Origin: Myxococcales bacterium UBA5297
GTDB lineage: Bacteria > Myxococcota > Myxococcia > Myxococcales > UBA5297
DNA length: 50,693 nt
Assembly: GCA_002408385.1 (NCBI GenBank)
Contig: DHSB01000079.1
Location: 40,288-90,980 of the forward strand
Reading direction: 5' to 3'
The notes under the pieces were generated by a model. That model did not search any database. It was not told the DNA's origin and saw only the letters and a program-made list of their open reading frames with translations. The translations under genes were made by a program, and so were the position numbers. The first letter of the stretch is position 1. Each line of letters opens with the position of its first letter. Below, in pieces: positions 1 through 8,084 of the stretch.

Positions 1-297
1 CGCCGCAGGCTTCTTCGCCGCGGTTTCCGGCTCCTCAGCAACCGCACCCGCCTCGAGCGCCTTCACTGCCGCCTCGAACTCCTTGTCGGACGGGTCCTCG
101 AACGCCTTGAGCGAGCCGTCGGGATTGGTCGTGAACTTGAGGACCGTCACCACGTCCTCCTCGCCCTGAACAGGGTGCAGGAGCGCGAAGTTCTTCTTGC
201 CCGCGGTGAAGAGCTCGAGGACCTCGAACTCGTAGTCGATCCCCTCCTCGTCGGTGAGGATGATGATGTTTTCCTGGGTCTTCTGCTTCTTGGCCAT
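1..297 (-). CDS. DUF1292 family protein (3' end outside window)
   Basis: The visible 99 codons begin MAKKQKTQENIIILTDEEG and carry the acidic DUF1292 pattern (a short beta-rich domain, here about residues 11-75, with YEFEVLELF and a later VLKF segment). Members are small, uncharacterised bacterial proteins also known from YrzB of Bacillus. The ATG at 297 is preceded by GGAG at suitable spacing. After residue 80 the protein turns into an Ala/Glu/Lys-rich tail that runs off the left edge, so the stop codon is not seen. No function beyond family membership can be given. Confidence 0.8.
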   Translation of the reverse strand, partial: MAKKQKTQENIIILTDEEGIDYEFEVLELFTAGKKNFALLHPVQGEEDVVTVLKFTTNPDGSLKAFEDPSDKEFEAAVKALEAGAVAEEPETAAKKPAA

Positions 298-524
298 CCG
301 GGCTCCGCTCCTTGGCTGGTTCCAGCTCTGCCCCCGCGGGGCGAAGCGTACACGACGGAACAATTCGGCGCTCGCCCTCTGGCACAGATACGTCCTCGGA
401 CGGCCCCCCATCGCCCCGCCAACTCTCCCCGAGCAGTCGACGAAGCGCGGCTCCTTTCACCTTCTATCGGCCTTCCGCCAGGCGGCGCAGCGGAGTCCGA
501 TTCACCCGCGGCTAGCAGATTCGA

Positions 525-1428
525 AGCGAAGAGCGGGTCATCGGCACCACCCTCTCGCTGCTGTACCTGGTGCTCGCTCGCGGCTTCTGGCGCGGCCAGC
601 TCCTATTCGGAATCGGCGCACGCGCGGCCAGCTTGGGCCTCTCCATGCGCAGGCCGTCGGCGAGCAGGCAAACCGAGGTCTTCACCATCAAAGGCCTTGG
701 CCTCGAGGCCGGCGCGCTCTGGGCACCGCACGCGCTTCCGATTCGCGCCGGGCTCACGGTTCGCCAACCCATCGAGAGCAAAGGCCCAGCCGCAGAGCCG
801 CAGAGCCGGCTCGCGCCGGACGAGGAGGGCGACGTCGTCGTCCGGCTGCCGGACGAGGACCGGGCTTGCTTCCTGCCCGAGCGCGTCGAGCTCCCGTGGG
901 AGCTCGAGGCCGGCATCGCCATCGAGCTGACCGGCCGAGCGCTCAACTCCAGAGTGGAAACACCCCGGCGAAGAGCTCGCCCCGCTGAAGGAAGAGAGCG
1001 CGCGCGAGCAGACCGAGCGGCTGCGGGCCGAGCGCCGTGCGACTTACCTCTCCGCGCCGCGACGCCGGCTCGTGCTGAGCACCTCGCTCACCATCACCGG
1101 CAGGGCTCGGGAGGCGGTCGGCGTCGAGTCCTTCTTCCTCTAGAAGGTCAAGCGCTCGGGCACTACGGCGAGCTTCACTCCTCGAGTCGCCCTCGAGGCC
1201 GAGCCCATCGGCGGATGGCTCCAGCTACGTGCCGGCGCCTACCTGGAGCCGAGCCGCCATCGAAGCTGGCACCCGCGCCTGCATGGCACCGCGGGCTTTG
1301 ACTTGAGGGTGTTGCCCTGGAGCGTCTTCGGCCTCTATCCGGAGGGCACGTGGTGGGCGTTCGGCGCCTTCGGAGACCTCGCCGAGGGCTACCACAGCAC
1401 CGGCCTTCGCGTGGGGGTCTGGCGCTGA
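525..1428 (+). pseudogene. Decayed outer-membrane/envelope protein gene (frameshift plus in-frame stop)
   Basis: Two pieces of one protein are readable in different frames. From about 525 to 950 one frame gives a hydrophobic start and then VFTIKGLGLEAGALWAPH, LPIRAGLTVRQPIES and ELPWELEAGIAIELTGRALN. From about 960 to 1428 the next frame gives a charged stretch, then RLVLSTSLTITGRAREAVGV, a TAG stop at 1141-1143, and WLQLRAGAYLEPSRH plus FDLRVLPWSVFGLYPEGTWW before TGA at 1426-1428. The alternating aromatic/hydrophobic pattern resembles a family of putative outer-membrane proteins found in myxobacteria (recognised by eye). The frameshift lies near 945-965. No intact start with a ribosome-binding site is visible. 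The gene is probably dead; a sequencing error would explain the frameshift but not easily the extra stop as well. Confidence 0.65.
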
Positions 1429-1559
1429 TTTGTGCGCTCGTCCGCTGTCCGGACGGCGCGCCGAAACCGAACTTGACGCTCGATTCGCCGCGCCTATCCT
1501 GATGCGCCGCCCGACACTCGGGCGGAGACACCTTCTTCAACACGAGGAGTTCGCGAGCC

Positions 1560-2075
1560 ATGAGAGCAACCCTGACCGCCCTTTCCCTGGCCGCCGCGCT
1601 GACCGCGCTCACCCTCCCTGGCTCGGCCAGCGCCCAAGGCGTCCGCGCCCCCGGAGGCCTGCTTGACGACAGCCCGCAGGAGCGCTCGCAGATGCTGTCG
1701 GTCTTCGGCTTTCTTCCCTGGGGCACCGGCTTCGGCGGAGCGGTCCGTTACTCCATCCCCATCGTCCCCGATGGGTTCATCTCCAAGCTCAACGACTCGT
1801 TCGACCTCGAGTTCGGCGCCGACGTGTACTCGCACTGGTCCTTCAACTACTGGGGCACCATCGGCGCGGCCGAAGCGCGCTGGACCTTCCAAATCCTGCC
1901 CAAGCTTGCCGCCTACGGGAAGGTCTCGCTCGGCATCCGGTACGACCGCGACTGGGGAATCGAGCCGCACTGGGATTTCGCCCCGGGTGTCATCTTCCAG
2001 CTCAATGACTCGCTCGCGCTGCGCGGCGAGGCCGGCGGCCGGGGCTTGAGAGCCGGCATCGGCTTCAGCTTCTAG
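1560..2075 (+). CDS. Secreted beta-rich envelope protein
   Basis: This 171-residue protein has a clear signal peptide (MRATLTALSLAAALTALTLP, cleavage near ASAQG). The mature part alternates aromatic and polar residues (GTGFGGAVRYSIPIVPDGF, FDLEFGADVYSHWSFNYWG, YGKVSLGIRYDRDWGIEPHW) and ends in IGFSF with a C-terminal aromatic residue, as in small outer-membrane beta-barrels. GAGGAG at 1544-1549 sets the ATG at 1560. It lies downstream of the decayed gene and converges with the DUF1634 gene. No named family is recognised; an outer-membrane location is inferred from the strand pattern and last residue. Confidence 0.75.
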   Translation: MRATLTALSLAAALTALTLPGSASAQGVRAPGGLLDDSPQERSQMLSVFGFLPWGTGFGGAVRYSIPIVPDGFISKLNDSFDLEFGADVYSHWSFNYWGTIGAAEARWTFQILPKLAAYGKVSLGIRYDRDWGIEPHWDFAPGVIFQLNDSLALRGEAGGRGLRAGIGFSF

Positions 2076-2216
2076 CTGTAGCGAGCAATCGCCATGCGCG
2101 CGTGCCGGACTGTCGACGCGCGCTTGAGCAAGCGAACCGCAGGCATCGGGGGCCGTCTTCGCTCGGAAGACGTGCCCTGACAAACCTGCGCGCCCGGGCG
2201 TCTTTGCGTGGGGTGA

Positions 2217-2237
2217 CGGCCCTCGGCCAGAGGGCCG
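2217..2237. terminator. Hairpin between convergent genes
   Basis: CGGCCCTC and GAGGGCCG form an 8-bp stem around a 5-base loop, between the convergent genes ending at 2075 and 2307. There is no U-tract on either side, so termination is only a positional inference. Confidence 0.35.
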
Positions 2238-2306
2238 AAACAGCGCGTTCGAGACCGCGAAAACCAGCGCCCTCTCTTCAAGGTCGCTCATGAACCGCGA
2301 AGGCGC

Positions 2307-2783
2307 CTACTTGGCCGGCTCCTCGATGGAGGCCGGCTGCGTCTCGACGCGCGGGCTGTTCGACGCCCGCCTGCCGAGGTTGAACGACAGTAGAAGCAAC
2401 CCCAGCACGAGCGCGCTCAACACCGCATACGCCCGCTCGCGCCGCCTCGCGAACGCGACCAGGGAGACCGCCACGCGCGCCACCGGCGTCGCCACCAGCG
2501 TCAGCAAGCCGAGCACGACGAGCGCCCGTCCGCTGCCCTCGCGGACGCCCTCGAAGACCTCGCCGAAGCTCTGCGGCGCATAGGCCGCGCTCCACGCCTC
2601 TGGCGTCGGAGTGCGCGTCCGCTCGAAGTAGGCCGGGTGGTGCCGATAGCTGAGCGCGGTCCCGAGCGCCATCAGTGCCACGCTGACGAGAATGCCCACG
2701 CGCAGCAGCCGGCTGAGCAGGGTCTCGAGCTGTGGGGCCGGTTGCACTTCGATTCCGGCCGCCTCGGGCGCGCGCTCGATCAT
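2307..2783 (-). CDS. DUF1634 small membrane protein, partner of TSUP transporter
   Basis: A 158-residue protein with three predicted membrane segments: about residues 29-45 (VGILVSVALMALGTALS), 88-110 (ALVVLGLLTLVATPVARVAV) and 120-136 (YAVLSALVLGLLLLSFNL). This layout, with a GTALSYRHHP turn after the first helix, fits DUF1634. Genes of this family commonly sit next to TauE/SafE-type permeases, as here: its ATG overlaps the stop of the upstream transporter by four bases (2780-2783), implying translational coupling. A role as accessory subunit of the transporter is inferred from the pairing; none is experimentally defined. Confidence 0.8.
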   Translation of the reverse strand: MIERAPEAAGIEVQPAPQLETLLSRLLRVGILVSVALMALGTALSYRHHPAYFERTRTPTPEAWSAAYAPQSFGEVFEGVREGSGRALVVLGLLTLVATPVARVAVSLVAFARRRERAYAVLSALVLGLLLLSFNLGRRASNSPRVETQPASIEEPAK

Positions 2784-3613
2784 CGCAGGCCCTTTCGCAG
2801 CATCTCGACCCCGATCCAGCAGAGGACGAGGACGAAGACCCAGCGAAGCACCCGGGTGTTTATCCTCCCGAGGAGCGTCGACCCGATGCTCGAGCCGGCC
2901 AGCACGCCGGCGGCGACCGGCGCGGCGATGAAGGCGTCGATGTCGCCTCTCGCGAAGTAGACCCCCGCGCTCGCGGTCGCGGTCACCCCGAGCATGAAGG
3001 TGCTCGTGGCCGCCGAGACCTTCATCGGCAGCCGCATCGCCAGATCGGTCGCTGGGACGCGGAGCGCTCCGGCGCCGGCTCCGAGCATTCCGCTGGCCGC
3101 GCCGACGAAGAACATGATGGCGAACCCGAGCCGCGGCCGGGCCACGCGGTAGCAGACCGACCGGCCAGTCGCGTCGTCGAAGTAGCTTCCGTGCAGCCGC
3201 AACGCATCGGCGAGCGAGTCATCGGGCACCGGCGCCGCCTCCGAGCCTCCCCGGCGCAGCATCGCCACGGCCGAGAAGAGGAGCATCCCCGCGAACAGCA
3301 GGTAGAGCCAGCTCTTGGGCACCCAGCCCACCGCGAGCGCCCCGGCGAGCGCGCCTCCGACCATGGCCAGCTCGAGGAACATGCCGACGCGCAGGTTGAC
3401 GAGCCCCTTGCGCAGGTAGGCCGAGGAGGAGGCGGTCGACGTCGCGATGACCGAAATGATCGACGCCCCGATAGCGAAGCGGATGTCCATCTCGAGCAGC
3501 AACGTGAGCGCCGGGACGATGATCACCCCGCCGCCGAACCCGAGGAGCGAGCCGAGCAGGCCCGCGCCGACCGAGACGGGAAACGCGAAGAGGGCGAAGT
3601 CGAGAGGGGTCAT
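2780..3613 (-). CDS. TSUP family (TauE/SafE) sulfite/anion exporter
   Basis: The 277-residue protein has the duplicated TauE/SafE fold: an N-terminal half with GSLLGFGGGVIIVPALTLL near residues 21-39 and a second half with GAASGMLGAGAGALRVPATD near residues 172-191, about eight membrane helices in all. Family members move sulfite, sulfoacetate or other organosulfur anions across the inner membrane; the substrate cannot be read here. An unusual hydrophilic loop (about residues 123-160) joins the two halves. It is the first gene of a two-gene operon with the DUF1634 partner. Confidence 0.88.
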   Translation of the reverse strand: MTPLDFALFAFPVSVGAGLLGSLLGFGGGVIIVPALTLLLEMDIRFAIGASIISVIATSTASSSAYLRKGLVNLRVGMFLELAMVGGALAGALAVGWVPKSWLYLLFAGMLLFSAVAMLRRGGSEAAPVPDDSLADALRLHGSYFDDATGRSVCYRVARPRLGFAIMFFVGAASGMLGAGAGALRVPATDLAMRLPMKVSAATSTFMLGVTATASAGVYFARGDIDAFIAAPVAAGVLAGSSIGSTLLGRINTRVLRWVFVLVLCWIGVEMLRKGLR

Positions 3614-3931
3614 CGATGCTGGGGAGCGTGGGCCGGTCAGGGTACACGATCGGTCTTGCTGACCCCATCCGGCTCGGCGCCAGCCGAGGGGCGAGGGGCG
3701 AGGGGCGAACCGCGTCAGGGTCGATTCTCTTTCGGACCCCCTGCCCAGCCTGCGGTGGACCGAGCCTGCGACGCTGCCCCCTCTCGCCCGCTGTCAGAGC
3801 CCCAAGCGCCGGGAGAGGCTCGCGGGGCGCTGGTCCGTATTGAGGCTCGCGCTCCCAACCAACAGGCCCATCTGCGCAAGATGCAGCCGGCAGAAGGAGC
3901 GACGGAGAGCTCGGGGTGACCGCGGCGGGCC

Positions 3932-3959
3932 CGACTCCGGCCTCGCAAGCTCGGCCTCC
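3932..3959. repeat. Dispersed palindromic module, copy 1
   Basis: Contains GGCCTCGCAAGCTCGGCC. Closely related sequence recurs at 26416-26441 and, in its most perfect hairpin form, at 27702-27737. All three lie outside genes. Confidence 0.5.
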
Positions 3960-4070
3960 TGAACTACCAACCTCGAGATTCGTCGCGCGGCAGCACGATC
4001 TTCGGAGGGCCGACCTCGTGCGGCCCCCAAGGACCCTCGAATCGGCCGCGCCCCTGCTCGATTCCTCGAC

Positions 4071-4090
4071 GGGCGCATTGCTATGCGCCC
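4071..4090. repeat. Perfect hairpin GGGCGCAT / ATGCGCCC
   Basis: An 8-bp stem with a 4-base TGCT loop, 91 bases beyond the stop of the minus-strand gene ending at 4181. The same stem core recurs at 15452-15472, and a shortened form at 35010-35022. There is no U-tract. It may be a REP-like element or an RNA-stabilising 3' hairpin. Confidence 0.5.
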
Positions 4091-4180
4091 CCATCAACCT
4101 GCGACCGATCGCTTGGGTTCCGGGCGGTGCCCGCGCTGAGCCTGGTCGAAGGGGGTCGGGCTGTCCGGAAGGGCGCGGGC

Positions 4181-5437
4181 CTATCCGCCGACGGCGTCCG
4201 GTTGCAGGTAGGTGAAGTCCATCGAGTCGGCCGTCGGGAGCCTCTGGCCGTCGAGCCCCATGGGAACCGGGTAGCGCTCGACGAGGCCCGCGAAGACCTC
4301 GAGCGCCTTGTCGAGGTGGCTGCGCTCATGGGCCGGCATGATGCTCGTGCGGATGAGCGCCTGTCCGAGTGGAACGGCCGGATGGACGACCGGCGTGGTG
4401 AAGACGCCCCTGTCGAGCGCCTCGCGACACAGCCGGAAGGCGAGCGACTCGGAGCCGACGAACAGCGGCAGGATCGGCGTGCGGCTGCCCATCGTGTAGT
4501 AGCCGATCTGCGCGAGCCCTTCGCGGAAGTAGGCGACGTTGTCCCAGAGGCGCTCGAAGAGCAGCTCGTCGCGCTTCATCACCCCGAGCGCCGCGAGCGC
4601 GGCGGCCGCCGAGGCGGGCGGCAGCGCCGCGGAGAAGACCAGAGTCCGCGCCTTGTGCTTCAGGTAGTCGATGACCCGCGCCTCGCCGGCGACGAAGCCG
4701 CCGAGGCTCGCGAACGACTTGCTGAAGGTGCCGAAGAGCAGGTCGACCTCGGCCTCGACGCCCTGGGCCGCGGCCGTTCCCCGCCCCTGGGGACCGAGGA
4801 CCCCGATGCCGTGCGCGTCGTCGACGTAGAGGCGAAACCCGTACCTGCGCCTCAGCTCGCACAGGCGCTTGAGGTCGGTGACGCGCCCGGTCATCGAGAA
4901 GACCGCGTCGGTGACCACCAAGGCGTTTTCCCATTTGTCGCGCCGGGAGAGCTTGCGCTCGAGGTCGTCGAGGTCCTCGAATACGCAGACCGCCCCGCGC
5001 GCGATCCGCGTGCCCTCGATGAGGCTCGCGTGATTCTCGGCGTGCGAGAAGATGACGCAATCGGCGCTCTTCGCCAGCAGACCGACGCTGCCCATGTTCG
5101 CGAGGAAGCCGGTCGAGAAGACGACAGCCGCCTCTTTGTGCGTGAACTCGGCGAGCTCGCGCTCGAGCTGCTCGTGAAGATCGAGATTGCCGTTCAGCAG
5201 GCGCGAGCCGGTGCAGCTCGTGCCGTACTTGTCGATGGCCTGGTGCGCGGACCTGAGCACCTCGGGATGGTGCGTCAACCCGAGGTAGTTGTTCGAGCCG
5301 AGCATGATGACCTGGCGCCCCTTCACCGTGACGACGGGCCCTTCGGACGAGGAGAGCGTGTGGAAGAAGGGGTAGATGCCGGCGGCTTTGATCAGCTCGG
5401 CGTCCTGGAAGGTGAAGCAGGGCTCGAAGATGTCCAT
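4181..5437 (-). CDS. Alpha-oxoamine synthase, probable serine palmitoyltransferase-like
   Basis: The 418-residue PLP enzyme belongs to the alpha-oxoamine synthase family (serine palmitoyltransferase, BioF, KBL), which condenses an amino acid with an acyl-CoA or acyl-ACP and releases CO2. Visible signatures are VIMLGSNNYLGLTHHPEV near residue 45, GTSCTGSRLLNGNLDLHEQL near 75, DDAHGIGVLG, and the PLP lysine K240 in TFSKSFASLGGF. The YPFFHTLSSSEGPVVTV start and GTSCTGSR motif resemble bacterial serine palmitoyltransferases more than BioF. The ATG at 5437 was chosen because homology begins there (MDIFEPC...). It is divergent from a short-chain dehydrogenase that could reduce its 3-keto product. 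The exact substrate is an inference. Confidence 0.85.
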   Translation of the reverse strand: MDIFEPCFTFQDAELIKAAGIYPFFHTLSSSEGPVVTVKGRQVIMLGSNNYLGLTHHPEVLRSAHQAIDKYGTSCTGSRLLNGNLDLHEQLERELAEFTHKEAAVVFSTGFLANMGSVGLLAKSADCVIFSHAENHASLIEGTRIARGAVCVFEDLDDLERKLSRRDKWENALVVTDAVFSMTGRVTDLKRLCELRRRYGFRLYVDDAHGIGVLGPQGRGTAAAQGVEAEVDLLFGTFSKSFASLGGFVAGEARVIDYLKHKARTLVFSAALPPASAAAALAALGVMKRDELLFERLWDNVAYFREGLAQIGYYTMGSRTPILPLFVGSESLAFRLCREALDRGVFTTPVVHPAVPLGQALIRTSIMPAHERSHLDKALEVFAGLVERYPVPMGLDGQRLPTADSMDFTYLQPDAVGG

Positions 5438-5657
5438 TCGCGCGGCCTTTCTCCTAGGAATCTCTGCAAAGCGGGCCGCGAATATAGGCAGCGCCCCTGG
5501 GCAAGCAACGCGGCGCGCCCGCCCGGCAACGACCGTGTCCAGCGCCGGACAATGCCCCGCTCCTCGACGCTCCTCGCGCTGGTCGCCACAGTCGAAGACC
5601 GCATATTTGCCGCCGGTCGCCATCGGCCGAATCGGGCCAAGATCCGGAGGGGTTGCG

Positions 5658-6491
5658 ATGGACGAGACGAGAAGAGCGCGGCGGAGCGTGGTGACCGGCG
5701 CAGGCAGCGGCCTTGGCCGCGCCATCGCCGAGAGGCTGGCGGGCGCGGACGACCAGGTGATCGGCACGGTGCGCTCGCCCGAGCGGGCCGCGGCGCTGAG
5801 CGAGAAGGCACGAGAGGCCGGCCTGCGGCTGCGGTTCGTGCCGCTCGAGCTCGGCGCGCTCGAGCAAGTTCGCGCGACCGCGCGCGCCCTCGAGGCCGAG
5901 GGCGGAGTCGACCTGCTCGTCCACAACGCGGGCTTCGGCCTCTTCGGGGCCATCGAGCAGACCGACGACGGGTCGGTCGCCCACCAGTTCGCTGTCAACC
6001 TGTTTGGCCCGCTCGAGCTGACCCGCCTGCTCCTGCCCGGCCTGCGGGCACGCCGCGGCCGGGTCATCTGGATAGGCTCGCTCGCCGGCCGGCTCTCCTT
6101 GCCGTTCCAGGCCCACTACTCGGCGACCAAAGCCGCCATCGCTTCGGTGAGCGACGCGATGCGCCTCGAGCTCGCGCCGCTGGGCGTCGCCGTCACCTGC
6201 GTCGAGCCTGGCGACTTCTCGACCGGGTTCACCGACGCCCGCCAGCGCGCGGGCGCCGACGACCCGCTGTACCGCGAGCGCATCGAGCGCTGCCTGCAGG
6301 CGGTCGAACAGCAGGAGCGCGACGGGGCGCAGCCGGCGCTGGTAGCGCGGGCGGTCGAGAAGCTCTCGAGGCTCAAGAGCCCGCCCGCTCGCTATCCGGT
6401 CGGCCGTTGGGCGAACACGCTCTGCCTGTTGCATCGGCTGCTGCCCGACGCGGTGCGCGAGAGCGTCGTGCGCCGCCTCTACCGGGTCTGA
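5658..6491 (+). CDS. Short-chain dehydrogenase/reductase
   Basis: A 277-residue classical SDR. The cofactor-binding TGAGSGLG lies at residues 14-21, the NAG motif near 94-96, and the catalytic pair is Y154 and K158 in YSATKAA with an upstream Ser in GSLAG. GGAGG at 5646-5650 fixes the ATG at 5658. The divergent neighbour is serine-palmitoyltransferase-like, so one reading is a 3-ketosphinganine reductase-type step; SDR substrates cannot be told from motifs alone. Its stop codon falls inside a 28-bp element that recurs at the ends of two other genes in this window. Confidence 0.87.
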   Translation: MDETRRARRSVVTGAGSGLGRAIAERLAGADDQVIGTVRSPERAAALSEKAREAGLRLRFVPLELGALEQVRATARALEAEGGVDLLVHNAGFGLFGAIEQTDDGSVAHQFAVNLFGPLELTRLLLPGLRARRGRVIWIGSLAGRLSLPFQAHYSATKAAIASVSDAMRLELAPLGVAVTCVEPGDFSTGFTDARQRAGADDPLYRERIERCLQAVEQQERDGAQPALVARAVEKLSRLKSPPARYPVGRWANTLCLLHRLLPDAVRESVVRRLYRV

Positions 6492-6516
6492 AGAGGTGTC
6501 GCAGAATCCTTCGAGC
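6489..6516 (-). repeat. Dispersed 3'-end element, copy a
   Basis: On the minus strand this reads GCTCGAAGGATTC, then a GACACCTCTTCA core. It matches 26464-26491 at 25 of 28 positions and a more diverged copy at 27752-27781. The TGA stop of the SDR gene (6489-6491) is the first codon of the element. Confidence 0.6.
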
Positions 6517-6628
6517 GAAGGCCGGTCGGCCGGAGCGCCAGCCTTCGTGCTGCCGCACCGGCGTCTCGGGGTTGGGCACGAGGGTCGAGTCGATAGGATG
6601 CCGCCCCTCGACCGGCTGCATCCCCAAA

Positions 6629-6661
6629 TCCCCTCTTCCCGCGCAAGCGCGAAAGAGGGGA
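6629..6661 (+). terminator. Rho-independent terminator-like hairpin
   Basis: TCCCCTCTT pairs with AAGAGGGGA (9 bp), with an inner CGCG/CGCG pairing around CAAG, followed by CTTTCTCTT. It lies 138 bases after the SDR stop. Confidence 0.6.
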
Positions 6662-6782
6662 CTTTCTCTTGCTCGCGCGCGGTGGTCCTACGGCAATCGG
6701 CTGTTCGTCTACGGGTCACAGCCGGGCGAGGGCCCGGTGACGAGCTCGGGGTGAGCGGGTAGTGGGCCAAGGTTGGGGTGAT

Positions 6783-6801
6783 TTCCCGACACCTCTTGAC
6801 C
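6783..6801 (+). repeat. 19-bp exact repeat, copy b of the dispersed element core
   Basis: TTCCCGACACCTCTTGACC occurs here and again at 15338-15356 with no mismatch, and is related to the core of the element at 6489-6516. Confidence 0.6.
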
Positions 6802-6992
6802 AGCCAAGCCGGCGGCCCAAGGCACGGAGTGCCGCGGCCGGCTCGAGCAGAAGCTGAAGGCCTCTCGACTCGAGGCCGAGATCCCAAGGCCCTCGCCATG
6901 CCCGGCGCGGCGCGCATCCGCGGCGACCACCGCGCGGCACTCGGTTGCTGAGCGAGAAACGGCGCCCCTACCTTCGCTTGGAGGTAGCGTCC

Positions 6993-8048
6993 ATGCTGGC
7001 CCTCGCGCTCGTCGGGCTCCTGGCGGCCTTGCCGCCGGGCGCGTCGCAGGCAGCCCCCCAAGGAATCGAGCAGGGCCGGGCCACTGGCCAGACGAGCTCG
7101 CCCGAACAGCAACCAACCCCGGGCCCACCGTCGACGCCTGGCGCGTCCGCTGAGACCGAGGCCCCGGCCCCGCCTGTCGCCGCGCCGCGTCCGCCCGACC
7201 GCGACCCGCGCGCGAACAGCCTGCGCCGGGGCGAGCTGCTCACTCCCGAAGGCATCACGCTCGACCGGGCCGACTTCGCCGAGCGCGCCGCGCGCGCCGA
7301 CTTCATCCTCATCGGCGAGTCGCATGCGAACCGCTGCGATCATCTGATACAGGCCAGCCTGCTCGCCGGCCTCGCACACCGCGGCCTCAGACCAGTCGTC
7401 GGCCTGGAGATGATCCCGGTCGATCAGCGGGCGATCGTCGATCTCTTCATCCAGGGCCGCATCGAGCCCGAGTCCCTCGGCGAGGCGCTCGCCTGGCCCA
7501 CCCTCTGGGGATTCGACTACGAGCTGTACGAGCCCGTCTTCCAGGTCGCCCGGCGCTTCGAGCTGCCGATCGCCGCGCTCAACGTCCCGAAAAACGTCGC
7601 GCGCATGGTGCTCGACGGGAAGGTCAAGCCCGACGAGGTGAAGCCGCGCTGGCTGCTGCCACGCGTGATCATCCTCTCACCCCCGGCGCAGGAGCCCGAG
7701 CTGCGCCGGGTCTTCGACGCGCACCGCTCACTCGGCCACGGCACGCGGCGCGAAGAGAGCGCTCCGCGAGCTCTCGAAGAGGACTTCGAGCGCTTCGTCC
7801 TCGCCCAGTCGCTCTGGGACAGCAAGATGGCGCTCGAGGCCATGGACGCGAGCGAAAAGCACGGCGGCCCGGTCGTCATCCTCGCCGGCATTGGCCATGT
7901 CGAGCACGGCTGGGGCATCGCTCACCGCCTGCACGTGCTCTCGCCAGGAGCGCGCCTCCTCACGGTGCTCCCGTGGCGCGGCGGGGAGCAGCCTGAAGCC
8001 GGCGCCGCCGATCTCTTCTTCTACTGCCCCGAGACGCCCGACGACTGA
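6993..8048 (+). CDS. ChaN-like haem-binding/uptake family protein
   Basis: The start at 6993 gives a 351-residue protein with a signal peptide (MLALALVGLLAALPPGASQA) preceded by GGAGG; an in-frame start at 6945 has no such site. A Pro/Ala/Gln-rich linker fills about residues 25-75. The ChaN/DUF399 domain follows: FILIGESHANRCDH near residue 105 with the family's E-x-H, GLEMIPVDQR, PTLWGFDYELYEPVF, LNVPKN, LAQSLWDSKMA and VVILAGIGHVEHGWG near the C-terminus. Relatives include the haem-binding lipoprotein ChaN and the Tiki/EreA-like fold. No lipobox is present, so it is probably periplasmic. Substrate unknown. Confidence 0.85.
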   Translation: MLALALVGLLAALPPGASQAAPQGIEQGRATGQTSSPEQQPTPGPPSTPGASAETEAPAPPVAAPRPPDRDPRANSLRRGELLTPEGITLDRADFAERAARADFILIGESHANRCDHLIQASLLAGLAHRGLRPVVGLEMIPVDQRAIVDLFIQGRIEPESLGEALAWPTLWGFDYELYEPVFQVARRFELPIAALNVPKNVARMVLDGKVKPDEVKPRWLLPRVIILSPPAQEPELRRVFDAHRSLGHGTRREESAPRALEEDFERFVLAQSLWDSKMALEAMDASEKHGGPVVILAGIGHVEHGWGIAHRLHVLSPGARLLTVLPWRGGEQPEAGAADLFFYCPETPDD

Positions 8049-8084
8049 CGGGCGGCAGGCGGGGCGGCTCGCAAGAACAGAAGG

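Larger units (their letters stand above)
3614..4180. other. Intergenic region with hairpin repeats, no gene seen
   Basis: No ORF here has a plausible start or family pattern. The region holds short GAGGGGC direct repeats near 3690-3710, a copy of a dispersed palindromic module at 3932-3959 and a perfect hairpin at 4071-4090. It follows the stop of the 4181-5437 gene and precedes the TSUP gene, so a TSUP promoter should lie here, but no clear -35/-10 pair was found. Confidence 0.5.
6492..6992. other. Intergenic region with terminator and repeat copies
   Basis: No gene is visible. The stretch carries a strong hairpin at 6629-6661, a 19-bp exact repeat at 6783-6801 and the ribosome-binding site GGAGG (6980-6984) of the next gene. 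No convincing promoter was seen. Confidence 0.5.

Noticed and set aside
4127..6754. An 875-codon plus-strand open frame
   Set aside because: It covers the antisense of the oxoamine synthase and a wrong frame of the SDR; no start site or family pattern.
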